From Hydractinia symbiolongicarpus (taxonomy: Eukaryota; Cnidaria; Hydrozoa; Anthoathecata; Hydractiniidae), in NCBI RefSeq assembly GCF_029227915.1, contig NC_079876.1:10480001-10544000 (forward strand): a stretch of DNA of 64,000 bases, read 5' to 3'. Shown in pieces: positions 26,930 to 41,200 of the stretch (its first letter is position 1; each line of letters opens with the position of its first letter). Under the pieces are notes generated by a model that worked only from the letters and a program-made list of their open reading frames with translations, was not told the DNA's origin and did no database searches. Position numbers and translations under genes: made by a program.

Positions 26930-28409
26930 TTAGAACGTCAGTGAAATGTAGTATTTGAAACTGTCTCCATTACTTCAGTGTGCGCTAACGGCTAGGATTG
27001 GTCCCACAGTAAAAAATGACTTTTTTATCTTAATTTTTAATTGAAGCGCTACCACAGCACCTAGTGTAATCGCTGAGTTTTGGCAGTCATGTCAAATTAA
27101 GAATTATTTCTTGGAGTCCAATTGTCTCACTTTCACAATTTTAAGGTCACAGTCCATAATCAGTTCAATTAAGTCCCACAGTCAATCGTTTCATTGTTAA
27201 AAGCGATGCAACCTAGTAATATCAGAAAAATATCGCTAAATACATGTTGGTGCGAATATGTGACCCAACCGTTATAACTCAAACGGACTGACACCGTTAG
27301 AAAGTGCATGAAATGTAGTTTTTGAAACTGTCGCTATTTCTTCAGCGCGGGATAACGGCTAGGATTGGTCCCACAGTAAAAATTGACTTATTTATCTAAA
27401 TTTTTAAATGAAGCGCTACCACAGCGCCCAGTGTAATCGCTGAGTTTCGGCAATCATGTCAAATTAAGGAGAATGTTACTTCTTGGAGTCCAATTGTCTC
27501 ACTTATAACATTTATAAGGCCACAGTCCAAAATCAGTTCAATTTTGTGCCACAGTCAATCGTTTCACTGTTAAAACCAATGCAACCTAGTAATATGAGAA
27601 AAATATCGCTAAATACATGTTGGTACAAATAGGTGACCCAACCGTTGTAACTCAAACGGACTGACACCGTTAGAACGTCAGTGAAATGTAGTATTTGAAA
27701 CTGTCTCCATTACTTCAGTGTGCGCTAACGGCTAGGATTGGTCCCACAGTAAAAAATGACTTTTTTATCTTAATTTTTAATTGAAGCGCTACCACAGCAC
27801 CTAGTGTAATCGCTGAGTTTTGGCAGTCATGTCAAATTAAGAATTATTTCTTGGAGTCCAATTGTCTCACTTTCACAATTTTAAGGTCACAGTCCATAAT
27901 CAGTTCAATTAAGTCCCACAGTCAATCGTTTCATTGTTAAAAGCGATGCAACCTAGTAATATCAGAAAAATATCGCTAAATACATGTTGGTGCGAATATG
28001 TGACCCAACCGTTATAACTCAAACGGACTGACACCGTTAGAAAGTGCATGAAATGTAGTTTTTGAAACTGTCGCTATTTCTTCAGCGCGGGATAACGGCT
28101 AGGATTGGTCCCACAGTAAAAATTGACTTATTTATCTAAATTTTTAAATGAAGCGCTACCACAGCGCCCAGTGTAATCGCTGAGTTTCGGCAATCATGTC
28201 AAATTAAGGAGAATGTTACTTCTTGGAGTCCAATTGTCTCACTTATAACATTTATAAGGTCACAGTCCAAAATCAGTTCAATTTTGTGCCACAGTCAATC
28301 GTTTCACTGTTAAAACCAATGCAACCTAGTAATATGAGAAAAATATCGCTAAATACATGTTGGTACAAATAGGTGACCCAACCGTTGTAACTCAAACGGA
28401 CTGACATCG
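26930..28409. repeat. Near-identical 740-bp dimer duplication
   Basis: Two adjacent copies (about 26930-27669 and 27670-28409) share the rare 5-base deletion that leaves AAGAATTATTTCTTGG at 27099 and 27839, and also share CTCCATTACTTCAGTGTGCG and TTGGTGCGAATATG. The visible differences are very few, for example AAGGCC near 27517 against AAGGTC near 28257. The shared deletion makes the period slightly shorter than two standard monomers. Confidence 0.85.
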
Positions 28410-31400
28410 TTAGAAAGTCAATGAAATGTAGTTTTTGAAACTGTCGCTATTTCTTCAGCACGCGATAACGGCTAGGATTGGTCCCACAGTAAGAAATGAC
28501 TCATTAATCTAAATTTTTAAAAGAAGCGCTACCACAGCGCCCAGTGTAATCGCTGAGTTCCGGCAATCATGTCAAATTAAGTAGAATGTTATTTCTTGGA
28601 GTCCAATTGTCTCATTTATCATATTTATCAGGTCGCAGTCCAAAGTTAGTTTAATTAAGTCCCACAGTTAATGGTTTCATTGTCAAAAGCGATGCAACCT
28701 AGCAATATCAGAAAAATATCGCTAAAACATGTTGGTACGAATAGGTGACCCAACTGTTGTAACTCAAACGGACTGACATCGTTAGAAAGTCAATGAAATG
28801 TATTTTTAGAAACTGTCGCTAATTCTTCAGTGCGCGATAACGGCTAGGATTGGTCCCACAGTAAAAAATGACTTATTAATCTAAATTTTTAAATGAAGCA
28901 CTACCAAAGGGCCCAGTGTAATCGCTGAGTTCCGGAAATCATGTCAAATTAAGGAGAATGTTATTTCTTGGAGTTCAATTGTCTCACTTATAACATTTAT
29001 AAGGCCACAGTCCAAAATCAGTTCAATTTTGTGCCACAGTCAATCGTTTCACTGTTAAAACCAATGCAACCTAGTAATATGAGAAAAATATCGCTAAATA
29101 CATGTTGGTACAAATAGGTGACCCAACCGTTGTAACTCAAACGGACTGACACCGTTAGAAAGTCAATGAAATGTAGTTTTTGAAACTATCGCTATTTCTT
29201 CAGCACGCGATAACGGCTAGGATTGGTCCCACAGTAAGAAATGACTCATTAATCTAAATTTTTAAAAGAAGCGCTACCACAGCGCCCAGTGTAATCGCTG
29301 AGTTCCGGCAATCATGTCAAATTAAGTAGAATGTTATTTCTTGGAGTCCAATTGTCTCACTTTCACAATTTTAAGGTCACAGTCCATAATCAGTTCAATT
29401 AAGTCTCACAGTCAATCGTTTCACTGTTAAAAGCGAAGCAACCTAGTAATATCAGAAAAATATCGCTAAATACATGTTGGTACAAATAGGTGACCCAACC
29501 GTTGTAACTCAAACGGACTGACACCGTTAGAAAGTCAATGAAATGTAGTTTTTGAAACTGTCGCTATTTCTTCAGCACGCGATAACGGCTAGGATTGGTC
29601 CCACAGTAAGAAATGACTCATTAGTCTAAATTTTTAAAAGAAGCGCTACCACAGCGCCCAGTGTAATCGCTGAGTTCCGGAAATCATGTCAAATTAAGGA
29701 GAATGTTATTTCTTGGAGTTCAATTGTCTCACTTATAACATTTATAAGGCCACAGTCCAAAATCAGTTCAATTTTGTGCCACAGTCAATCGTTTCATTGT
29801 TAAAACCAATGCAACCTAGTAATATGAGAAAAATATCGCTAAATACATGTTGGTACAAATAGGTGACCCAAACGTTGTAACTCAAACGGACTGACACCGT
29901 TAGAAAGTCAATGAAATGTAGTTTTTGAAACTATCGCTATTTCTTCAGCACGCGATAACGGCTAGGATTGGTCCCACAGTAAGAAATGACTCATTAATCT
30001 AAATTTTTAAAAGAAGCGCTACCACAGCGCCCAGTGTAATCGCTGAGTTCCGGCAATCATGTCAAATTAAGTAGAATGTTATTTCTTGGAGTCCAATTGT
30101 CTCATTTATCATATTTATCAGGTCGCAGTCCAAAGTTAGTTCAATTAAGTCCCACAGTTAATCGTTTCATTGTCAAAAGCGATGCAGCCTAGCAATATCA
30201 GAAAAATATCGCTAAAACATGTTGGTACGAATAGGTGACCCAAATGTTGTAACTCAAACGGACTGACATCGTTAGAAAGTCAATGAAATGTAGTTTTTGA
30301 AACTGTCGCTAATTCTTCAGTGCGCGATAACGGCTAGGATTGGTCCCACAGTAAAAAATGACTTATTAATCTAAATTTTTAAATGAAGCACTACCAAAGG
30401 GCCCAGTGTAATCGCTGAGTTCCGGCAATCATGTCAAATTAAGAAGAATGTTATTTCTTGGAGTCCAATTTTTTTCATTTATCACATTTATCAGGTCACA
30501 GTCCAAAGTTAGTTCCATTAATTCCCACAGTCAATCGTTTCACTGCTGAAACCAATGCAACCTAGTAATATGAGAAAAATATGGCTAAATACATGTTGGT
30601 ACAAATAGGTGACCCAACCGTTGTAACTCAAACGGACTGACACCGTTAGAAAGTCAATGAAATGTAGTTTTTGAAACTGTCGCTATTTCTTCAGCGCGCG
30701 ATAACGGCTAGGATTGGTCCCACAGTAAGAAATGACTCATTAATCTAAATTTTTAAAAAGAAGCGCTACCACAGCGCCCAGTGTAATCGCTGAGTTCCGG
30801 CAATCATGTCAAATTAAGTAGAATGTTATTTCTTGGAGTCCAATTTTCTCATTTATCACATTTATCAGGTCACAGTCCAAAGTTAGTTCAGTTAAGTCCC
30901 ACAGTCAATCGTTTTACTTTTAAAAACGAGGCAACCTAGTAATATCAGATAAATATCGCTAAATACATGTTGGTACGAATAGGTGACCCAACCGTTGAAA
31001 CTCAAACGGACTGACACCGTTAGAAAGTCAGTGAGATGTAGTATTTGAAACTGTCTCTATTACTTGAACGCGCTAACGGCTAGGATTGGTTCCACAGTAA
31101 GAAATGACTCATTAATCTAAATTTTCAAAAGAAGCGCTACCACAGCGCCCATTGTAATCGCTGAGTTTCGGCTTTCATGTCAAATTAAGAAGAATGTTAT
31201 TTCTTGGAGTCCAATTGTCTCATTTATCACATTTATCTGGTCACAGTCCAAAGTTAGTTCAATTAAGTCCCACAGTCAATCGTTTCACTGCTAAAAGCGA
31301 TGCAACCTAGTAATATCAGATAAATATCGCTAAACAGATAGTGGTACGAATATGTGACCCAACCATTGAAACTTAAACGGACTGACACCGTTAGAACGTC

Positions 31401-34400
31401 AGTGAAATGTAGTATTTGAAACTGTCTCCATTACTTCAGTGCGCGCTAACGGCTAGGATTGGTCCCACAGTAAAAAATGACTTTTTTATCTTAATTTTTA
31501 ATTGAAGCGCTACCACAGCACCTAGTGTAATCGCTGAGTTTTGGCAGTCATGTCAAATTAAGAAGAATGTTATTTCTTGGAGTCCAATTGTCTCACTTTC
31601 ACAATTTTAAGGTCACAGTCCATAATCAGTTCAATTAAGTCCCACAGTCAATCGTTTCATTGTTAAAAGCGATGCAACCTAGTAATATCAGAAAAATATC
31701 GCTAAATACATGTTGGTGCGAATATGTGACCCAACCGTTATAACTCAAACGGACTGACACCGTTAGAAAGTGCATGAAATGTAGTTTTTGAAACAGTCGC
31801 TATTTCTTCAGCGCGGGATAACGGCTAGGATTGGTTCCACAGTAAGAAATGACTCATTAATCTAAATTTTCAAAAGAAGCGCTACCACAGCGCCCATTGT
31901 AATCGCTGAGTTTCGGCTTTCATGTCAAATTAAGAAGAATGTTATTTCTTGGAGTCCAATTGTCTCATTTATCACATTTATCTGGTCACAGTCCAAAGTT
32001 AGTTCAATTAAGTCCCACAGTCAATCGTTTCACTGCTAAAAGCGATGCAACCTAGTAATATCAGATAAATATCGCTAAACAGATAGTGGTACGAATATGT
32101 GACCCAACCATTGAAACTTAAACGGACTGACACCGTTAGAACGTCAGTGAAATGTAGTATTTGAAACTGTCTCCATTACTTCAGTGCGCGCTAACGGCTA
32201 GGATTGGTCCCACAGTAAAAAATGACTTTTTTATCTTAATTTTTAATTGAAGCGCTACCACAGCGCCCAGTGTAATCGCTGAGTTTCGGCAATCATGTCA
32301 AATTAAGGAGAATGTTACTTCTTGGAGTCCAATTGTCTCACTTATAACATTTATAAGGCCACAGTCCAAAATCAGTTCAATTTTGTGCCACAGTCAATCG
32401 TTTCACTGTTAAAACCAATGCAACCTAGTAATATGAGAAAAATATCGCTAAATACATGTTGGTACAAATAGGTGACCCAACCGTTGTAACTCAAACGGAC
32501 TGACATCGTTAGAAAGTCAATGAAATGTAGTTTTTGAAACTGTCGCTATTTCTTCAGCACGCGATAACGGCTAGGATTGGTCCCACAGTAAGAAATGACT
32601 CATTAATCTAAATTTTTAAAAGAAGCGCTACCACAGCGCCCAGTGTAATCGCTGAGTTCCGGCAATCATGTCAAATTAAGTAGAATGTTATTTCTTGGAG
32701 TCCAATTGTCTCACTTTCACAATTTTAAGGTCACAGTCCATAATCAGTTCAATTAAGTCCCACAGTCAATCGTTTCATTGTTAAAAGCGATGCAACCTAG
32801 TAATATCAGAAAAATATCGCTAAATACATGTTGGTGCGAAATGTGACCCAACCGTTATAACTCAAACGGACTGACACCGTTAGAAAGTGCATGAAATGTA
32901 GTTTTTGAAACTGTCGCTATTTCTTCAGCGCGGGATAACGGCTAGGATTGGTCCCACAGTAAAAATTGACTTATTTATCTAAATTTTTAAATGAAGCGCT
33001 ACCACAGCGCCCAGTGTAATCGCTGAGTTTCGGCAATCATGTCAAATTAAGGAGAATGTTACTTCTTGGAGTCCAATTGTCTCACTTATAACATTTATAA
33101 GGCCACAGTCCAAAATCAGTTCAATTTTGTGCCACAGTCAATCGTTTCACTGTTAAAACCAATGCAACCTAGTAATATGAGAAAAATATCGCTAAATACA
33201 TGTAGGTACAAATAGGTGACCCAACCGTTGTAACTCAAACGGACTGACATCGTTAGAAAGTCAATGAAATGTAGTTTTTGAAACTGTCGTTATTTCTTCA
33301 GCGCGCGATAACGGCTAGGATTGGTCCCACAGTAAGAAATGACTCATTAATCTAAATTTTTAAAAGAAGCGCTACCACAGCGCCCAGTGTAATCGCTGAG
33401 TTCCGGCAATCATGTCAAATTAAGTAGAATGTTATTTCTTGGAGTCCAATTGTCTCATTTATCATATTTATCAGGTCGCAGTCCAAAGTTAGTTCAATTA
33501 AGTCCCACAGTTAATCGTTTCATTGTCAAAAGCGATGCAACCTAGCAATATCAGAAAAATATCGCTAAAACATGTTGGTACGAATAGGTGACCCAACTGT
33601 TGTAACTCAAACGGACTGACATCGTTAGAAAGTCAATGAAATGTAGTTTTAGAAACTGTCGCTAATTCTTCAGTGCGCGATAACGGCTAGGATTGGTCCC
33701 ACAGTAAAAAATGACTTATTAATCTAAATTTTTAAATGAAGCACTACCAAAGGGCCCAGTGTAATCGCTGAGTTCCGGAAATCATGTCAAATTAAGGAGA
33801 ATGTTATTTCTTGGAGTTCAATTGTCTCACTTATAACATTTATAAGGCCACAGTCCAAAATCAGTTCAATTTTGTGCCACAGTCAATCGTTTCACTGTTA
33901 AAACCAATGCAACCTAGTAATATGAGAAAAATATCGCTAAATACATGTTGGTACAAATAGGTGACCCAACCGTTGTAACTCAAACGGACTGACACCGTTA
34001 GAAAGTCAATGAAATGTAGTTTTTGAAACTATCGCTATTTCTTCAGCACGCGATAACGGCTAGGATTGGTCCCACAGTAAGAAATGACTCATTAATCTAA
34101 ATTTTTAAAAGAAGCGCTACCACAGCGCCCAGTGTAATCGCTGAGTTCCGGCAATCATGTCAAATTAAGTAGAATGTTATTTCTTGGAGTCCAATTGTCT
34201 CATTTATCATATTTATCAGGTCGCAGTCCAAAGTTAGTTCAATTAAGTCCCACAGTTAATCGTTTCATTGTCAAAAGCGATGCAACCTAGCAATATCAGA
34301 AAAATATCGCTAAAACATGTTGGTACGAATAGGTGACCCAACTGTTGTAACTCAAACGGACTGACATCGTTAGAAAGTCAATGAAATGTAGTTTTAGAAA

Positions 34401-35290
34401 CTGTCGCTAATTCTTCAGTGCGCGATAACGGCTAGGATTGGTCCCACAGTAAAAAATGACTTATTAATCTAAATTTTTAAATGAAGCACTACCAAAGGGC
34501 CCAGTGTAATCGCTGAGTTCCGGAAATCATGTCAAAGTAAGGAGAATGTTATTTCTTGGAGTTCAATTGTCTCACTTATAACATTTATAAGGCCACAGTC
34601 CAAAATCAGTTCAATTAAGTCCCACAGTCAATCGTTTCATTGTTAAAAGCGATGCAACCTAGTAATATCAGAAAAATATCGCTAAATACATGTTGGTACG
34701 AATATGTGACCCAACCGTTATAACTCAAACGGACTGAACCGTTAGAAAGTGCATGAAATGTAGTTTTTGAAACTGTCGCTATTTCTTCAGCGCGCGATAA
34801 CGGCTAGGATTGGTCCCACAGTAAAAATTGACTTATTTATCTAAATTTTTAAATGAAGCGCTACCACAGCGCCCAGTGTAATCGCTGAGTTTCGGCAATC
34901 ATGTCAAATTAAGGAGAATGTTACTTCTTGGAGTCCAATTGTCTCACTTATAACATTTATAAGGCCACAGTCCAAAATCACTTCAATTTTGTGCCACAGT
35001 CAATCGTTTCACTGTTAAAACCAATGCAACCTAGTAATATGAGAAAAATATCGCTAAATACATGTTGGTACGAATAGGTGACCCAATCGTTGTAACTCAA
35101 ACGGACTGACATCGTTAGAAAGTCAATGAAATGTAGTTTTTGAAACTGTCGCTATTTCTTCAGCACGCGATAACGGCTAGGATTGGTCCCACAGTAAGAA
35201 ATGACTCATTAGTCTAAATTTTTAAAAGAAGCGCTACCACAGCGCCCAGTGTAATCGCTGAGTTCCGGCAATCATGTCAAATTAAGTAGA
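28410..35290. repeat. Mosaic satellite segment with repeated dimer units (about 745 bp)
   Basis: Monomers with the short form CGCTAAAACATGTTGG (two bases missing from the usual CTAAATACATG) recur, for example with starts at 33566 and 34311 (745 bp apart). The AACAGATAGTGG type recurs at 31331 and 32076 (745 bp). These dimers are interspersed with monomers related to the preceding and following blocks, so the order is a patchwork rather than one clean HOR. No gene or foreign insertion is visible here. Confidence 0.7.
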
Positions 35291-35299
35291 ATGTTATTT

Positions 35300-38280
35300 C
35301 TTGGAGTCCAATTGTCTCATTTATCATATTTATCAGGTCGCAGTCCAAAGTTAGTTCAATTAAGTCCCACAGTTAATCGTTTCATTGTCAAAAGCGATGC
35401 AACCTAGCAATCTCAGAAAAATATCGCTAAAACATGTTGGTACGAATAGGTGACCCAACTGTTGTAACTCAAACGGACCGACATCGTTAGAAAGTCAATG
35501 AAATGTAGTTTTTGAAACTGTCACTAATTCTTCAGTGCGCGATAACGGCTAGGATTGGTCCCACAGTAAAAAATGACTTATTAATCTAAATTTTTAAATG
35601 AAGCACTACCAAAGGGCCCAGTGTAATCGCTGAGTTCCGGCAATCATGTCAAATTAAGTAGAATGTTATTTCTTGGAGTCCAATTTTTTTCATTTATCAC
35701 ATTTATCAGGTCACAGTCCAAAGTTAGTTCCATTAATTCCCACAGTCAATCGTTTCACTGCTGAAAGCGATGCAACCTAGCAATATCAGATAAATATCGC
35801 TAAATACATGTTCGTACGAATATGTTACCCAACCGTTGAAACTCAAACGGACTGACACGGTTAGAAAGTCAGTGAAATGTAGTATTTGAAACTGTCTCTA
35901 TTTCTTCAGCGCGCGCTAACGGCTAGGATTGGTCCCACAGTAAAAAATGACTTTTTATCTTAATTTTTAATTAAAGCGCTACCACAGCGCCCAGTGTAAG
36001 CGCCTAGTTTCGGCAATCATGTCAAATTAAGAAGAATGTTATTTCTTGGAGTCCAATTGTCTCACTTATAACATTTATAAGGTCACAGTCCAAATCAGTT
36101 CAATTATGTGCCACAGTCATTCGTTTCACTGTTTAAAGCAATGCATCCTAGTAATATGAGAAAATTATCGCTAAATACATGTTGGTACGAATATGTGACC
36201 CAACCGTTATAACTCAAACGGACTGACACCGTTAGAAAGTCAATGAAATGTAGTTTTTGAAACTGTCGCTATTTCTTCAGCGTGCGATAACGGCTAGGAT
36301 TGGTCCCACAGTAAAAATTGACTTATTTATCTAAATTTTTAAATGAAGCGCTACCACAGCGCCCAGTATAATCGCTGAGTTCCGGCAATCACGTCAAATT
36401 AAGAAGAATGTTATTTCTTGGAGTCCAATTCTCTCATTTATCATATTTATCAGGTCGCAGTCCAAATTTAGTTCAATTAAGTCCCACAGTCAATCGTTTC
36501 ACTGCTAAAAGCGATGCAACCTAGTAATATCAGATAAATATCGCTAAACAGATGTTGGTACGAATATGTGACCCAACCATTGAAACTTAAACGGACTGAC
36601 ACCGTTAGAAAGTGCATGAAATGTAGTTTTTGAAACTGTCGCTATTTCTTCAGCGCGCGATAACGGCTAGGATTGGTCCCAAAGTAAAAATTGACTTATT
36701 TATCTAAATTTTTAAATGAAGCGCTACCACAGCGCCCAGTGTAATCGCTGAGTTTCGGCAATCATGTCAAATTAAGAAGAATGTTATTTCTTGGAGTCCA
36801 ATTGTCTCATTTATCATATTTATCAGGTCGCAGTCCAAAGTTAGTTCAATTAAGTCCCACAGTTAATCGTTTCATTGTCAAAAGCGATGCAACCTAGCAA
36901 TCTCAGAAAAATATCGCTAAAACATGTTGGTACGAATAGGTGACCCAACTGTTGTAACTCAAACGGACCGACATCGTTAGAAAGTCAATGAAATGTAGTT
37001 TTTGAAACTGTCACTAATTCTTCAGTGCGCGATAACGGCTAGGATTGGTCCCACAGTAAAAAATGACTTATTAATCTAAATTTTTAAATGAAGCACTACC
37101 AAAGGGCCCAGTGTAATCGCTGAGTTCCGGCAATCATGTCAAATTAAGTAGAATGTTATTTCTTGGAGTCCAATTTTTTTCATTTATCACATTTATCAGG
37201 TCACAGTCCAAAGTTAGTTCCATTAATTCCCACAGTCAATCGTTTCACTGCTGAAAGCGATGCAACCTAGCAATATCAGATAAATATCGCTAAATACATG
37301 TTCGTACGAATATGTTACCCAACCGTTGAAACTCAAACGGACTGACACGGTTAGAAAGTCAGTGAAATGTAGTATTTGAAACTGTCTCTATTTCTTCAGC
37401 GCGCGCTAACGGCTAGGATTGGTCCCACAGTAAAAAATGACTTTTTATCTTAATTTTTAATTAAAGCGCTACCACAGCGCCCAGTGTAAGCGCCTAGTTT
37501 CGGCAATCATGTCAAATTAAGAAGAATGTTATTTCTTGGAGTCCAATTGTCTCACTTATAACATTTATAAGGTCACAGTCCAAATCAGTTCAATTATGTG
37601 CCACAGTCATTCGTTTCACTGTTTAAAGCAATGCATCCTAGTAATATGAGAAAATTATCGCTAAATACATGTTGGTACGAATATGTGACCCAACCGTTAT
37701 AACTCAAACGGACTGACACCGTTAGAAAGTCAATGAAATGTAGTTTTTGAAACTGTCGCTATTTCTTCAGCGTGCGATAACGGCTAGGATTGGTCCCACA
37801 GTAAAAATTGACTTATTTATCTAAATTTTTAAATGAAGCGCTACCACAGCGCCCAGTATAATCGCTGAGTTCCGGCAATCACGTCAAATTAAGAAGAATG
37901 TTATTTCTTGGAGTCCAATTCTCTCATTTATCATATTTATCAGGTCGCAGTCCAAATTTAGTTCAATTGAGTCCCACAGTCAATCGTTTCACTGCTAAAA
38001 GCGATGCAACCTAGTAATATCAGATAAATATCGCTAAACAGATGTTGGTACGAATATGTGACCCAACCATTGAAACTTAAACGGACTGACACCGTTAGAA
38101 AGTGCATGAAATGTAGTTTTTGAAACTGTCGCTATTTCTTCAGCGCGCGATAACGGCTAGGATTGGTCCCAAAGTAAAAATTGACTTATTTATCTAAATT
38201 TTTAAATGAAGCGCTACCACAGCGCCCAGTGTAATCGCTGAGTTTCGGCAATCATGTCAAATTAAGAAGAATGTTATTTC
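35300..38280. repeat. Higher-order repeat: four monomers, 1490 bp, two almost identical copies
   Basis: Rare variants recur at exactly 1490 bp: AACCTAGCAATCTCAG at 35401 and 36891, CGGACCGACATCG near 35475 and 36965, ATATGTTACCC near 35820 and 37310, and AAGCGCCTAG near 35998 and 37488. Comparing the two copies by eye I found one clear difference, A near 36479 against G near 37969. The copies diverge again at about 36790 and 38280, where neighbouring monomer types resume. This is one of the youngest duplications in the array. Confidence 0.88.
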
Positions 38281-41200
38281 TTGGAGTCTAATTGTCTCAC
38301 TTATAACATTTATAAGGTTACAGTCCAAATCAGTTCAATTAAGTCCCACAGTCAATCGTTTCACTGTTAAAAACGATGCAACCTAGTAATATCAGATAAA
38401 TATCGCTAAATACATGTTGGTACGAATAGGTGACCCAACCGTTGTAACTCAAACGAACTGACACCGCTACAAAGTCAATGAAATGTAGTTTTTGAAACTA
38501 TCGTTATTTCTTCAGCGCGCAATAACGGCTAGGATTGGTCCCACAGTAAAGAATGACTTATTTATCTAAATTTTTAAATGAAGCGCTACCACAGCGCCCA
38601 GTATAATCGCTGAGTTCCGGCAATCACGTCAAATTAAGAAGAATGTTATTTCTTGGAGTCCAATTGTCTCATTTATCATATTTATCAGGTCACAGTCCAA
38701 ATTTAGTTCAATTAAGTCCCACAGTCAATCGTTTCACTGCTAAAAGCGATGCAACCTAGTAATATCAGATAAATATCGCTAAACAGATAGTGGTACGAAT
38801 ATGTGACCCAACCATTGAAACTTAAACGGACTGACACCGTTAGAACGTCAGTGAAATGTAATATTTGAAACTGTCTCCATTACTTCAGTGCGCGCTAACG
38901 GCTAGGATTGGTCCCACAGTAAAAAATGACTTTTTTATCTTAATTTTTAATTGAAGCGCTACCACAGCACCTAGTGTAATCGCTGAGTTTTGGCAGTCAT
39001 GTCAAATTAAGAAGAATGTTATTTCTTGGAGTCCAATTGTCTCACTTTCACAATTTTAAGGTCACAGTCCATAATCAGTTCAATTAAGTCCCACAGTCAA
39101 TCGTTTCATTGTTAAAAGCGATGCAACCTAGTAATATCAGAAAAATATCGCTAAATACATGTTGGTACGAATATGTGACCCAACCGTTATAACTCAAACG
39201 GACTGAACCGTTAGAAAGTGCATGAAATGTAGTTTTTGAAACTGTCGCTATTTCTTCAGCGCGCGATAACGGCTAGGATTGGTCCCACAGCAAAAATTGA
39301 CTTATTTATCTAAATTTTTAAATGAAGCGCTACCACAGCGCCCAGTGTAATCGCTGCGTTTCGGCAATCATGTCAAATTAAGGAGAATGTTACTTCTTGG
39401 AGTCCAATTGTCTCACTTATAACATTTATAAGGCCACAGTCCAAAATCAGTTCAATTTTGTGCCACAGTCAATCGTTTCACTGTTAAAACCAATGCAACC
39501 TAGTAATATGAGAAAAATATCGCTAAATACATGTTGGTACGAATAGGTGACCCAATCGATGTAACTCAAACGGACTGACATCGTTAGAAAGTCAATAAAA
39601 TGTAGTTTTTGAAACTGTCGCTATTTCTTCAGCACGCGATAACGGCTAGGATTGGTCCCACAGTAAGAAATGACTCATTAGTCTAAATTTTTAAAAGAAG
39701 CGCTACCACAGCGCCCAGTGTAATCGCTGAGTTCCGGCAATCATGTCAAATTAAGTAGAATGTTATTTCTTGGAGTCCAATTGTCTCATTTATCATATTT
39801 ATCAGGTCGCAGTCCAAAGTTAGTTCAATTAAGTCCCACAGTTAATCGTTTCATTGTCAAAAGCGATGCAACCTAGCAATATCAGAAAAATATCGCTAAA
39901 ACATGTTGGTACGAATAGGTGACCCAACTGTTGTAACTCAAACGGACTGACATCGTTAGAAAGTCAATGAAATGTAGTTTTTGAAACTGTCGCTAATTCT
40001 TCAGTGCGCGATAACGGCTAGGATTGGTCCCACAGTAAAAAATGACTTATTAATCTAAATTTTTAAATGAAGCACTACCAAAGGGCCCAGTGTAATCGCT
40101 GAGTTCCGGCAATCATGTCAAATTAAGAAGAATGTTATTTCTTGGAGTCCAATTGTCTCACTTATAACATTTATAAGGTCACAGTCCAAATCAGTTCAAT
40201 TATTTGCCACAGTCAATCGTGTCACTGTTAAAAGCAATGCATCCTAGTAATATGAGAAAATTATCGCTAAATACATGTTGGTACGAATAGGTGACCCAAC
40301 CGTTGTAACTCAAACGGACTGACACTGTTAGAAAGTCAATGAAATGTAGTTTTTGAGACTGTCGCTATTTCTTCAGCGCGCGATAACGGCTAGGATTGGT
40401 CCCACAGTAAAAAATGACTTATTAATCTAAATATTTAAATGAAGCGCTACCACAGCGCACAGTGTAATCGCTGAGTTCCGGCAATCATGTCAAATTAAGA
40501 AGAATGTTATTTCTTGGAGTCCAAGTTTTTTCATTTATCACATTTATCAATTCACAGTCCAAAGTTAGTTCAATTAAGTCCCAGAGTTAATCGTTTCATT
40601 GTCAAAAGCGATGCAACCTAGTAATATCAGAAAAATATCGCTAAATACATGTTGGTACAAATAGGTGACCCAACTGTTGTAACTCAAACGGACTGACATC
40701 GTTAGAAAGTCAATGAAATGTAGTTTTTTAAACTGTCGCTAATTCTTCAGTGCGCGATAACGGCTAGGATTGGTCCCACAGTAAAAAATGACTTATTAAT
40801 CTAAATTTTTAAATGAAGCACTACCAAAGGGCCCAGTGTAATCGCTGAGTTCCGGCAATCATGTCAAATTAAGTAGAGTGTTATTTCTTGGAGTCCAATT
40901 TTTTTCATTTATCACATTTATCAGGTCACAGTCCAAAGTTAGTTCCATTAATTCCCACAGTCAATCGTTTCACTGCTGAAAGCGTTGCAACCTAGCAATA
41001 TCAGATAAATATCGCTAAATACATGTTCGTACGAATAGGTGACCCAACCGTTGAAACTCAAACGGACTGACACGGTTAGAAAGTCAGTGAAATGTAGTAT
41101 TTGAAACTGTCTCTATTTCTTCAGCGCGCTAACGGCTAGGATTGGTCCCACAGTAAAAAATGACTTTTTATCTTAATTTTTAAATAAAGCGCTACCACAG

